A stretch of DNA of 64,000 nt, taken from the NCBI RefSeq assembly GCF_000418325.1, contig NC_021658.1:4823501-4887500 (forward strand), given 5' to 3'. A program made the translations under genes and the position numbers. Shown in pieces: positions 56,403 through 64,000 of this stretch. The notes under the pieces are model-generated. The model did not search any database. It was given only the letters and a program-made list of their open reading frames with translations, and was not told the DNA's origin. The stretch comes from Sorangium cellulosum So0157-2 (GTDB lineage: Bacteria > Myxococcota_A > Polyangia > Polyangiales > Polyangiaceae). Numbering within the stretch: position 1 is the stretch's first letter; each line of letters begins with the position of its first letter.

Positions 56403-58676
56403 ATGGGACGACAGCTGCTCTTGCTTCCGTTGACCGCGCTCGCAACGTTGACCTTCGCGGGGGCCGCTGCCGCGTCCGAGTGGCATACCGTACCGCCGAG
56501 CTCGGTCTCGGCCGACCCGTCCCTGCGCGTCGCCGGCGGCGCGCGCAGCGCGGCGGAGGCGTACCTGAAGCGCGCCGTTTCCGAGCTCCGGCTCCAGGGG
56601 GTGTCGCTGCGTTATGAGCGCGAGCTCCAGGACGGCGACCACCGCACCGTCCGGTTCGCGCAGTTCCACGCGGGGCTCCCCGTGCTCGGCGGCGCCGCGG
56701 CGGTCCACGTCGCCCCGGGGGCTCGCGTGGAGCTCGTGGTGCTCGACGTGGCGCGCGACCTGTCCGTGCCGGCGGCGCCGAAATACCGGGAGGAGGCGGC
56801 GCGGAGCGCGGTCGAGGCGACCTACGGGATGAGCCTGCCGGAGCGGCCGAGCGCGGCGCTCGCGGTGTTCCCCGAGGCGGAGACCGGCGGCAAGCTCGTC
56901 TGGGTCGTCGACGTCCGGTCGGAGCTCGGCGGCGAGCGCTTCCTCGTGGACGCGCACGCCGGCAAGATCGTCCACCGGCGATCGCTCGCCGTCCACGCGC
57001 GCGGGCGCGTCTACCCGATCAGCTCCGCGGTCACGCCGCGGCTCGAGGATCGCGACCTCGTCGACCTCGACGCGGGGGACCCGCAGACCTTGAGCGGCTG
57101 GGGCGGCAACCTCAGGGTGGTCAACTACGTCGATGGCGACCTCATGAGCGGCGTCCCGCTCACCCTCGAGCAGCGCGTCGGTCCGAACGCGGGGGAGGAC
57201 TTCCTCTACGACCCGCCGAGGAGCGCGGACGACGCGCGCGACGAGTTCGCGCAGGTCGGCGTCTATTACCACCTCACCCGGATGCGGGATTACTTCACGA
57301 CGACCCATCAGCTCGACATGGCGTCGCCGAGCTGGAAGCTCGTCGCGATCGCCAACATGCTGGAGTCGGGCCGGCCGATGGACAACGCGTTCTTCTCGCC
57401 GATGGGCTCGGAGGCGCCCTTCAGCGCGCCGAACCTCATCGCCATCGGCCAGGGCTCGTTCTTCGACTTCTCGGACGACTCCGACGTGTTCCTCCACGAG
57501 TTCACCCATTACGTCACCGCCAACGCGGTCGGCTACAGCGAGGGCCAGTTCGCGGTGAGCGCGTACGGGCTCTCCCCGTGGGCCGGCAGCATCGACGAGG
57601 GCCTCGCAGACTACTTCGCGTGCACCGTGAACGGCGACTCGACGCTCGGCGAGGCGTCGCTCGAGCCGTTCGGCGCGCAGCGCGAGCTCTCGGAGGACGT
57701 CAAGGTGTGCCCCGACGATCTGGTCGGCGAGGTGCACGACGACGGCGAGCTGATCGGAAGCCTCGCGTGGTCGTTGCACGAGAAATTCGGGGCCGAGCTC
57801 GGCGACAAGCTCGTCTGGAGCGCGCTGACGCTGCTGACCCGCAACGCCTCGCTCGGCGACTTCGCCAAGGCGCTGACGAGGGCGACCGACAAGCTGGTGG
57901 GCTCCGGCGAGCTCGCGGCGGAGGACGCGGACACCGTCGCGGCGCTGCTCAAGAGCCGCGGCCTGGACGACTGCGAGGAGGTGCTCGACCTGAGCGGGGG
58001 CAAGTCGCGCAGGACGCACATGTTCGGCATCGACTCGCTGGTCTACGGGACCGGGGCGTCGTGCGTGGAGTGGCGCAGGCAGCTCAGCCTCCAGAGCCTC
58101 TTCCACTTCAAGAGCACGCCGGACCGGACCGCGAAGGGCATCCGCTTCACCGTGGAGCTCGAGCCCCGCGGCGGCAGCGATCTCGACTGGAGCATCTACG
58201 TGAGGAGCGGCCGGCACGTCGGCTTCGCGATGGGCGACGTGATGCCGGAGGCCAGGAACTACGACTACAGCGTCGAGGGGATCACGGACACGTACGGGGA
58301 GATCGTCATCGACGAGACGTCCGATCCGCCGTTCGATCCCACGCAGACGTACTACATGGTGATCGGTCACGCGAACTGCCCGTCCACCGCCGTGTCGGTG
58401 GACAGCGCCGATCTCGGGGTCGAGCCGCCGCCGGTCGATCCCGTGGACCCGGTCGAGCCGGAGCCCGGCTCGACGGGCGGCGCGACGCCGGAGCCGACCG
58501 ATCCGGCCGAGGAGACGCCCGCGGAGCCGCCCGCAGCGGGGTGCGCGTGCCGCGCCGCCGCGCCGAGCGCGCCGGTCGCACCGTGGACGGCGCTCGCCGG
58601 GATCGCGCTCGCCGCAGCGGCCGCGCTCAGGCGCGGCGCGCGCCGGAATCGGCTGGAGCGGCGGGAGCCGCGCTGA
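56403..58676 (+). CDS. Thermolysin-like (M4-type) metalloprotease with MYXO-CTERM tail
   Basis: 757 aa. The signal peptide ends AGAAAAS. A FTP/PepSY-type propeptide (about 30-190; QFHAGLPVLGGAAAVHV) precedes the catalytic domain with DVFLHEFTHYVTANAVGYSE (H365, E366, H369) and E399 in SIDEGLADYF, a complete gluzincin zinc site. A C-terminal beta domain, a Pro/Glu-rich linker and a MYXO-CTERM tail (AAGCACRAAAP, hydrophobic, RRGARRNR) follow. A surface-attached secreted protease, the second large one in this window. ATG follows GAGAGGAGAATC. Confidence 0.92.
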   Translation: MGRQLLLLPLTALATLTFAGAAAASEWHTVPPSSVSADPSLRVAGGARSAAEAYLKRAVSELRLQGVSLRYERELQDGDHRTVRFAQFHAGLPVLGGAAAVHVAPGARVELVVLDVARDLSVPAAPKYREEAARSAVEATYGMSLPERPSAALAVFPEAETGGKLVWVVDVRSELGGERFLVDAHAGKIVHRRSLAVHARGRVYPISSAVTPRLEDRDLVDLDAGDPQTLSGWGGNLRVVNYVDGDLMSGVPLTLEQRVGPNAGEDFLYDPPRSADDARDEFAQVGVYYHLTRMRDYFTTTHQLDMASPSWKLVAIANMLESGRPMDNAFFSPMGSEAPFSAPNLIAIGQGSFFDFSDDSDVFLHEFTHYVTANAVGYSEGQFAVSAYGLSPWAGSIDEGLADYFACTVNGDSTLGEASLEPFGAQRELSEDVKVCPDDLVGEVHDDGELIGSLAWSLHEKFGAELGDKLVWSALTLLTRNASLGDFAKALTRATDKLVGSGELAAEDADTVAALLKSRGLDDCEEVLDLSGGKSRRTHMFGIDSLVYGTGASCVEWRRQLSLQSLFHFKSTPDRTAKGIRFTVELEPRGGSDLDWSIYVRSGRHVGFAMGDVMPEARNYDYSVEGITDTYGEIVIDETSDPPFDPTQTYYMVIGHANCPSTAVSVDSADLGVEPPPVDPVDPVEPEPGSTGGATPEPTDPAEETPAEPPAAGCACRAAAPSAPVAPWTALAGIALAAAAALRRGARRNRLERREPR

Positions 58677-58754
58677 AGCCGCGCGGGCCGGCGAGGCGCG
58701 GACGCTCGTGCGCCTCGCCGCGGTCGCCGTGACGCGGCGTCCGCGTCCGCCGCG

Positions 58755-59201
58755 CTAGCGTCGCCCGTCGCCGCCGGCGCCGCCGCTGCCGCCCGTGCCC
58801 GCCCCGCCGGCGCCGCCGGCGCCGCCGTTGCCGCCGGCGCCGCCCGTGCCCGCCCCGCCGTTACCGCCATCGCCGGCGGTACCGCCGTCACCGCCGCTGC
58901 CGCCCGTGCCAGCGCCCCCCGTGCCGCTCGTGGTGGTCGTGGTGCTCGTCACCGGATTCTGGGTCGGATCGCAGACCTGCGTCACCACGCCGGGCCTGCA
59001 GCAGCGGTGTTGTTGCTGCTGCTGGCCGATGCCCCTGCACTCGAGGCCACTCGCGCAGTCGTCGTTGCCGTTCGCGATCTCGCAGGGCTCTCCCTCTTGC
59101 TGCTGGCTGCAGCTCGCGGCGGAGGCGACGAACGCCGCGGCGAGCGCGGCCAAGAGGAGCGCGGGGCGCAAGGCGTTGCGCGACGTCTTCAGGGCTTTCA
59201 C
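58755..59201 (-). CDS. Cys-rich lipoprotein with Gly-rich tail
   Basis: 148 aa. Lipoprotein signal ending ASAASC (Cys31), then a Cys cluster EGEPCEIANGNDDCASGLECRG...HRCCRP, a pattern seen in many small myxobacterial surface proteins, with a QQQQQ run between Cys residues. After a Thr run comes a 50-residue GTGGSGGDGG-type tail that ends the protein. It is probably surface-exposed; function unknown. The low-complexity end is a likely site of length variation between strains. Confidence 0.78.
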   Translation of the reverse strand: MKALKTSRNALRPALLLAALAAAFVASAASCSQQQEGEPCEIANGNDDCASGLECRGIGQQQQQHRCCRPGVVTQVCDPTQNPVTSTTTTTSGTGGAGTGGSGGDGGTAGDGGNGGAGTGGAGGNGGAGGAGGAGTGGSGGAGGDGRR

Positions 59202-59245
59202 GCGCGCTGGTCTAGCAGAACCCGGCGGGCTTGCCTATTGCCCAT

Positions 59246-59902
59246 CTACGGCGGAGGAGCGGCCCGGTTCTTCGCGTCGATCGCGTCGATGAACAGGCCC
59301 ATGTACTGCGCGGCGCTCGTGATCGAGAAGACGAGCGATAGATAGATGAGCAGCCGGCCCACGTGCACCACGTCGACCTCGCCGAAGTCGACGCCGAGGT
59401 GGATGCGGTACGGGTAGCCGAGGATCAGGCAGACGATGCCGATCATCTGCAGCGCCGTCTTGATCTTCCCGCCGTCGCCCGCCGCGATGACGAGCCCCTC
59501 GGTCGACGCGATCGAGCGGAGCGCCGTGATCGTGATCTCGCGCGAGATGAGCAGCACCACCGCCCACGCCGGGATCCGGCCCATCGGGACGAGCCACACC
59601 AGCGTGGCGGCGACGATGAGCTTGTCGGCCAGCGGATCGAGGAACTTGCCGAGCACGCTCACGAGGCCCTGCCGGCGCGCCAGGTAGCCGTCGAGCATGT
59701 CCGTGATCGCCGCGAGCGAGTAGACGCACGCGGCCCAGAAGCAGTCCCGCGGCGCGCCCCTCGAGAGCAGCAGGAGGACGGCGGGGATCATGAGGACCCG
59801 CGCGAACGTGAGCAGGTTCGGGAGGTTCTTCGCGTCCTCCCAGAGCGTCCTCCGCCGCTGCGCCTTGATGCCCCGCAGGGACGTTTCCGCGCTAGCGACC
59901 AT
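59246..59902 (-). CDS. pgsA: CDP-diacylglycerol-glycerol-3-phosphate 3-phosphatidyltransferase
   Basis: 218-aa membrane enzyme making phosphatidylglycerol phosphate, the first committed step to phosphatidylglycerol and cardiolipin. The signature DMLDGYLARRQGLVSVLGKFLDPLAD fits the CDP-alcohol transferase motif, and NLPNLLTFARVLMIP near the N-terminus is the PgsA hallmark. I chose the ATG at 59902, which overlaps the stop of the upstream TPR gene by 11 bases; a GTG at 59926 is possible. An about 28-residue N-terminal extension (RRRTLWEDAK) precedes the normal PgsA start. Confidence 0.93.
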   Translation of the reverse strand: MVASAETSLRGIKAQRRRTLWEDAKNLPNLLTFARVLMIPAVLLLLSRGAPRDCFWAACVYSLAAITDMLDGYLARRQGLVSVLGKFLDPLADKLIVAATLVWLVPMGRIPAWAVVLLISREITITALRSIASTEGLVIAAGDGGKIKTALQMIGIVCLILGYPYRIHLGVDFGEVDVVHVGRLLIYLSLVFSITSAAQYMGLFIDAIDAKNRAAPPP

Positions 59903-61589
59903 CGACGAGAACCATCCCCTCTCCACCGAACGTCACGAAGCCCTGCAGCCCTCCGGGCGCCTCGGTCGCGGGCAGCGTGCGCGGCAGGAGCCGGCCCATC
60001 CACCCGAGCACCGCGGTCGCGCGCATCGACGTCGGCCGCGACGGGGCGATCTCCAGCGCCGCGGCGCGCTCGGGCACCGAGAGCACCATGTGGCCGCGGC
60101 CGCGCAGCTGCACCATCGCGACCGCCTCGCCGTCGCCGGCCGGCAGGCGGCCGTTCTCGTAGCCGATCGGCAGCTCGAAGCCGACGAGCACGTCCTCGCG
60201 CAGGAAGATCGGCTCCTCCCCGAGCGTCACGGCGTGCAGCCGCCGCCCCTCCAGCGCGCCGAGCACGAGCTCGCAGCGCGCGCCGATCTCGACGAACGGC
60301 GTGCTCGGCCCGCCGAGCGGCTCGTCGAAGACGCGGCCGCGCGCCTGCCGCTTCAGCACGTGCGTGGCCGTCCCGGGGAGCGTGCTCATCGTGCGGAGCG
60401 CGTCGAGCCGCGCCACGAAGCCCTTCGCGGCCTGCACGAGGACGACGCCGCTCGCGTGCCGCGCGACCGCGACGTCGCGCGGGAAGACGAGCAGCCGCTC
60501 GCGCGCCACCGAGAGCAGCGCCTCCGGCGGCTGCACCGCGAGCGGCGTCGTGGACGGCGGCGGCGTGCCCGGCGCCGCCGTGGGGGGCGGCAGCGACGAC
60601 GACGACGACCGCGCGGCCGCCTTCCTGCCCGCGAGCGCCGCGTCCCCGGCCGCGGCGACCGGGACCGTGAAGCGGCCCGTCATCGACGGCTCCTCCGGCG
60701 CCATCGAGCCGCGCCGCACCGCCGGCGCCGCGCCCCCGCCGGGCGGCGCCTGGACCGCCGCCATCGACGGGACCGTCGGCGCCGCGCCGCCCCTCGGCGC
60801 GGGCGATCGGCTCGGCATGGCCGCGCCCGCCGCGCCGCCCCCGCGGCCGTCCGCCCCGAGGCTCCGGAGCGACGGCGGCGCCGGGATCGTCGGCATCGTC
60901 TCGCGGCCAGGCTCGATCGCCGACCAGGTCCCGGACGGGATGCGCGGCAGATCCGAGTCGTGCCGGAAGCCCGCGCCGGCGCGGTCGAGCGCCTGCACCG
61001 CCTCGCCCGCGGCGCGCTGCACCTCGGCCCTCGCCTCGGCCCTGGCCTCGACCGGCGGCTGGTCCTCGGTGTCGGGCGGCTCGGCCGGGTACCTGCCCGT
61101 GGAGCCGCCCGTCATGTCGAGCAGGCGGCGCGCCATCGCGTCATGGCCGCCCGCCGCGAACGCGTGGCTCGCGCGCTCGTAGTCGCCCATGCGCTGGAAC
61201 GCGAGCCCGAGGTAACCCCAGGCGCGCTGGTGCTTCGGGTTCTGATCGAGCGCCTTCTCGAGCTCGGACCGCGCCTGCGCGGGCTGCCCGGTCTTGAGGT
61301 ACGAGAGCGCGAGGTTGATGCGCGGCTCGACCGCCTCCGGGTGAGCCTGGATCAGCCGCTCGTAGATCGCGATCGCCCGCGGATAGAGCCCCAGCCTGAA
61401 GTAGACGATCCCGAGGAGGTCCTGCCCCTTGGGATCGCTCGGCTGGAGCGAGAGGGCGCGCTCCAGCTCCGCCTTCGCGGCGTGGACCCGGTTGTCCTGC
61501 AGGAGCTCGCTGCCCCGGTGCAGGTGGAACAGGAACTCCTCCGCTGCGACTTCGCGGGTGGAAGGCCGGGGGTCGTCGCGCTCGGGCAT
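59892..61589 (-). CDS. TPR protein with C-terminal AIM24-like domain
   Basis: 565 aa, soluble. Three to four TPR units (about 18-155; AELERALSLQPSDPKGQDLLGIVYFRLGLYPRAI) are followed by an about 200-residue Pro/Ala/Ser-rich disordered linker. The C-terminal beta domain (about 350-565; LLVFPRDVAVARHASGVVLVQ...EEPIFLREDVLVGFEL) resembles the AIM24/DUF124 family. The family function is unclear; in yeast AIM24 is a mitochondrial membrane-organising protein. Overlap with pgsA suggests a link to membrane lipids (inference). Confidence 0.8.
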   Translation of the reverse strand: MPERDDPRPSTREVAAEEFLFHLHRGSELLQDNRVHAAKAELERALSLQPSDPKGQDLLGIVYFRLGLYPRAIAIYERLIQAHPEAVEPRINLALSYLKTGQPAQARSELEKALDQNPKHQRAWGYLGLAFQRMGDYERASHAFAAGGHDAMARRLLDMTGGSTGRYPAEPPDTEDQPPVEARAEARAEVQRAAGEAVQALDRAGAGFRHDSDLPRIPSGTWSAIEPGRETMPTIPAPPSLRSLGADGRGGGAAGAAMPSRSPAPRGGAAPTVPSMAAVQAPPGGGAAPAVRRGSMAPEEPSMTGRFTVPVAAAGDAALAGRKAAARSSSSSLPPPTAAPGTPPPSTTPLAVQPPEALLSVARERLLVFPRDVAVARHASGVVLVQAAKGFVARLDALRTMSTLPGTATHVLKRQARGRVFDEPLGGPSTPFVEIGARCELVLGALEGRRLHAVTLGEEPIFLREDVLVGFELPIGYENGRLPAGDGEAVAMVQLRGRGHMVLSVPERAAALEIAPSRPTSMRATAVLGWMGRLLPRTLPATEAPGGLQGFVTFGGEGMVLVDGR

Positions 61590-61626
61590 CGTCGGCTGGA
61601 GCGTACACGAAAACGCACACGCGCCG

Positions 61627-62352
61627 TCAGGCGCTCGCCGCCTCGATCGCCTCGGCGAGCGTGAAGGCCCCCTCGTAGAGCGCGCGGCCGACGATGACGC
61701 CGCTCACGCCGGGGATCTGCGCGAGCGCGCGCAGGTGAGAGAGCGAGCCGACTCCGCCGGAGGCCAGCACGGGGAAGCCGCACGAGCCGGCGAGCTCACG
61801 GGTGGCCTCCAGGTTGGGGCCGACCTGCGTCCCGTCGCGGGAGACGTCGGTGTAGAGGAGCGCGGCGATGGGGGCGCCGGCGAGCGCGCGGGCGACGTCG
61901 AGCGCCGTGACCGAGGAGACCTGCTCCCAGCCCTGCACGGCCACGCGCCCGTCCTTCGCGTCGACGGCGACCACGACGCGCCCCGGGAAGCGGCCGGCGA
62001 GGTCGCGCACGAGCGCGGGGTCGTTCACCGCGGCGGTCCCGAGCACGATGCGCTCGGCGCCGAGCGCGAGGTAGCTCTCGGCCGCGGCGGCGGAGCGGAT
62101 GCCGCCGCCCACCTGCACGCTGCCCCCGTCCACGCCGAACGCCGCAACGACGGCGCGGACCGCGTCGGCCTGCACGGGCCGGCCGGCCCGGGCCCCCTCC
62201 AGATCGACCACGTGCAGCCGATCGCAGGAGCGGCGGAGGCGGGCGGCGAGCGCCGCAGGGTCCTGGTCGTAGACGGTGACCTGATCGTAGCGCCCTTGAT
62301 GGAGGCGCACGGCCTGGCCTCCGAGGAGATCGATGGCGGGGATGAGCTGCAC
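61627..62352 (-). CDS. hisA: ProFAR isomerase, histidine biosynthesis
   Basis: 241-aa TIM-barrel enzyme that opens the ribose of ProFAR (an Amadori rearrangement) in step 4 of histidine synthesis. The N-terminus MQLIPAIDLLGGQAVRLHQG with the catalytic Asp, VQVGGGIRS, LLYTDVSRDGTQVGPN with the second Asp, and LASGGVGS phosphate loops are all present. Length is normal. No other his gene is adjacent, so the pathway is scattered here. It ends 37 bases upstream of the TPR-AIM24 gene and may be transcribed with it. Confidence 0.96.
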   Translation of the reverse strand: MQLIPAIDLLGGQAVRLHQGRYDQVTVYDQDPAALAARLRRSCDRLHVVDLEGARAGRPVQADAVRAVVAAFGVDGGSVQVGGGIRSAAAAESYLALGAERIVLGTAAVNDPALVRDLAGRFPGRVVVAVDAKDGRVAVQGWEQVSSVTALDVARALAGAPIAALLYTDVSRDGTQVGPNLEATRELAGSCGFPVLASGGVGSLSHLRALAQIPGVSGVIVGRALYEGAFTLAEAIEAASA

Positions 62353-62450
62353 GCGGCGGGTCTAGCGCGCCTCCGCGCCGGCGGGTAGAGGCCGCGAGGG
62401 CGCGCGCGCTCGTCCGCGCGGGGCGCCGCGCCGCCGCGCCGCCGACCGCG

Positions 62451-63455
62451 TCACCACGCCCCGCGCGCCCCCAGCACCACGCCCTCGGGCCCCGCCGCGA
62501 GCACCCCGGCGCGGATCCGGCTTGACGTCGCGCCGGCGGTCGCGTCGCTCTGCTTCGGCTCGGTCAGGTAGAGCACCGCCGCCGCCCCGAGCCCGGCCAG
62601 CCCCACGCCGAAGCCGATCGTGCTCACGAGCCCCGTGGCGCTCGCGCTCTCGGCGGCGTCGAGCCCGATCTGGTCGCAGGCCGTCTCGTCGCTCGAGCCG
62701 ATCCCGCTGCCGCAGTGCTTCTCGACGATGCTCTTCCGGCCCAGGGTGAGCGCGCCCGTGATCCCGCCGAGCACGAGCCCCGCCACGCCGACGCCGCCGG
62801 CCACGTACACGGCCGTCCGCCGGCCCGACGCGCCGCCCGCGGGGGCCGCCCCGGCGCCGTTCACCTGCAGCTCGACCCGCTTCTTCTCGCCCTGGGCGAG
62901 CTGGATCCGCGTCTCCCAGACGGACCCTCCCGGCGCCTGGGTCGACACGACGTGCTCCCCCGGCTCCACCGGGACGCTCGCGCCGAGCGCGGCGCCGTCC
63001 ACGACGTCGCCGTCGCGCTTCACCACCGTCCCCGTGGGGGCGCCGGGCGGGAGGGCGAGCGAGAGCTCCGGCACGAGCGGGGCCAGCCTGTCGCGCTCCT
63101 GCCGGGCCACCTTCGGCCGGTCCCCTTGCCGGCTCTTCTGCTCCGGCGGCAGCTGCTCGTACTGCGCCAGGTACTCGCCGAAGTGCGCGGACGCGGCGGC
63201 GATGCGGCCCCACCGCGACTCGCAGGTCGCGAGCGTGAAGAGCGCCCCCAGCTTGGGCTCGATCCGATGGCTCTCGGCGATCGCCTTGCAGCCCGCCTCG
63301 TACCGGCCCGCCTCCATGTCGGCGAGGCCTTGGTTGAAGAGGGCCTCCGCGGCCGCGCTGTCCTGCGCCGCGGCGGGCGCCGCTGCGGCGAGCGAGCAGA
63401 GGACGAGGGCGAGAGGGGCAATCCGGCGCAGGCAACGTGTCATGGTCTGGCGCAT
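62451..63455 (-). CDS. Secreted/membrane TPR-PEGA-like protein
   Basis: 334 aa. Signal peptide ending AAAPAAAQ, then a TPR-like segment (EALFNQGLADMEAGRYEAGCKAIAESHRIEPKLGALFTLATC), an about 70-residue beta domain that looks like PEGA (SVPVEPGEHVVSTQAPGG), and two C-terminal hydrophobic helices (VYVAGGVGVAGLVLGGITGAL, STIGFGVGLAGLGAAAVLYL). This architecture is a large myxobacterial family usually encoded beside Ser/Thr kinases. Either Met1 (63455) or Met5 (63443) could start it. Function unknown; perhaps an envelope scaffold. Confidence 0.8.
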   Translation of the reverse strand: MRQTMTRCLRRIAPLALVLCSLAAAAPAAAQDSAAAEALFNQGLADMEAGRYEAGCKAIAESHRIEPKLGALFTLATCESRWGRIAAASAHFGEYLAQYEQLPPEQKSRQGDRPKVARQERDRLAPLVPELSLALPPGAPTGTVVKRDGDVVDGAALGASVPVEPGEHVVSTQAPGGSVWETRIQLAQGEKKRVELQVNGAGAAPAGGASGRRTAVYVAGGVGVAGLVLGGITGALTLGRKSIVEKHCGSGIGSSDETACDQIGLDAAESASATGLVSTIGFGVGLAGLGAAAVLYLTEPKQSDATAGATSSRIRAGVLAAGPEGVVLGARGAW

Positions 63456-63519
63456 CCACAGGGCGAGAGGTCGGACGGCGTGGGCGATGAGGGAGCCGGC
63501 ATCGCGGTGGACATGGATC

Positions 63520-64000
63520 TCAATCCCGTCCGAGCAAGGGGACCTTGGGGCGGGTCGAGGAGCCCTTTCGCTCGCTCGGGGCCGGCCTCGGCGCCGCCTT
63601 CGGGGGAGCGCTCGCCGGCCTGCGCACGGCCGGGCCCGCGCTGGCGCTCGGCGCGGACGCCGCGGCGTCGGGCTGCGCCGCCGCGGGGTCGGCCGCCGCG
63701 GCCGAGGGCTCGGCCGACGCCGCGGGGTCGGCCGCAGCGGCCGAGGGCTCCGCCGGCGCCGAGGGCCCGGCGGTCGGCGCCGCGCTCGGCGCGGGGGTGA
63801 CGGCGGCGCCCGACGCGCCGGCGTCCTGCGCGGCGGCCTCCGGCGACGCGGCCACGTCCGGCTCGGCCCCGGTGCGCATCAGAAGCCAGCTCCCCGCGAC
63901 GACCAGCACCCCGAGCCCGAGGACGGCCGCCGCCGCGATGAGCGGCGCCCGGCCGGGCCTCGCAGGCGCGATCGGCCCTGCGGGGACGGAGGTCATCGAG
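63520..64000 (-). CDS. C-terminal part of a membrane protein, probably a Ser/Thr kinase tail (cut by window edge)
   Basis: The frame stays open to the right edge, so only the last 160 or so residues are visible. They comprise one membrane helix (PLIAAAAVLGLGVLVVAGSW), then an Ala/Pro/Ser/Glu linker containing a tandem EPSAAAADPA repeat, and a basic end (RKGSSTRPKVPLLGRD). This is the layout found after the kinase domain in many myxobacterial receptor kinases, and the following gene is of the kinase-associated TPR-PEGA type. The kinase domain itself is not visible, so this is inference. Confidence 0.5.
   Translation of the reverse strand, partial: SMTSVPAGPIAPARPGRAPLIAAAAVLGLGVLVVAGSWLLMRTGAEPDVAASPEAAAQDAGASGAAVTPAPSAAPTAGPSAPAEPSAAAADPAASAEPSAAAADPAAAQPDAAASAPSASAGPAVRRPASAPPKAAPRPAPSERKGSSTRPKVPLLGRD

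Overview
The window is very GC-rich (about 70% by eye) and packed with genes that have strong G/C third-position bias. Several marks point to a myxobacterium of the Sorangium/Polyangium type (inference, no search was run). There are three secreted proteins with MYXO-CTERM tails (Gly-Cys-x-Cys, hydrophobic stretch, Arg cluster), an unlinked Ser/Thr kinase and PP2C phosphatase, a sigma-54 response regulator, many Gly-rich lipoproteins, and a signal-peptide/TPR/PEGA-like protein next to a probable kinase tail. I recognised no rRNA, tRNA, insertion sequence or CRISPR array.

Layout. 0.1-4.8 kb: groES-groEL with a terminator hairpin, a CRP-like cyclic-nucleotide-binding regulator coupled to a class II cyclic-nucleotide phosphodiesterase, and a convergent PP2C phosphatase. 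5.1-9.9 kb: a Tat-exported FAD oxidoreductase and a membrane-fused spermidine-synthase-like enzyme, divergent from a zinc-ribbon/DUF4178 membrane protein. 10.2-13.9 kb: an unfamiliar three-gene operon of a 102-aa protein, an isoprenoid-synthase-fold protein and an atypical subtilase. 14.1-19.3 kb: a multi-pass sensor kinase with its NtrC-type regulator, then ugd. 19.5-21.2 kb: an L,D-transpeptidase-like lipoprotein.

21.6-28.5 kb looks accessory. It holds a lower-GC ATPase/TOPRIM-like pair resembling OLD-type defence modules, a 72-bp relic of a neighbouring gene, a metallopeptidase-like lipoprotein, a 0.7-kb non-coding repeat block (inverted repeat plus an 84-bp tandem array flanked by palindromes), and a large STAND-like protein with degenerate nucleotide-binding motifs and an internal 252-bp duplication. 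28.8-38.5 kb: a CDP-alcohol phosphatidyltransferase, an M36 metalloprotease, a Ser/Thr kinase divergent from a 2TM protein, a small lipoprotein, an AraC-type regulator and a GNAT acetyltransferase. 38.9-41.9 kb: an MFS organic-acid transporter and a surface-sorted esterase that share a nearly identical 37-bp upstream element, probably one acquired regulon.

42.2-64 kb: a Uma2 nuclease-fold protein, an Lhr helicase with an apparent frameshift near its 3' end, a beta-propeller lipoprotein, an RND efflux adaptor and pump, a DUF423 protein, an EpmA-like lysine ligase coupled to an unknown gene, an M4-type protease, a Cys/Gly-rich lipoprotein, a TPR-AIM24 protein overlapping pgsA, hisA, a TPR/PEGA-like protein, and the C-terminal end of a probable kinase cut by the window edge. 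A recurring theme is short in-frame tandem duplication, inside genes and between them.
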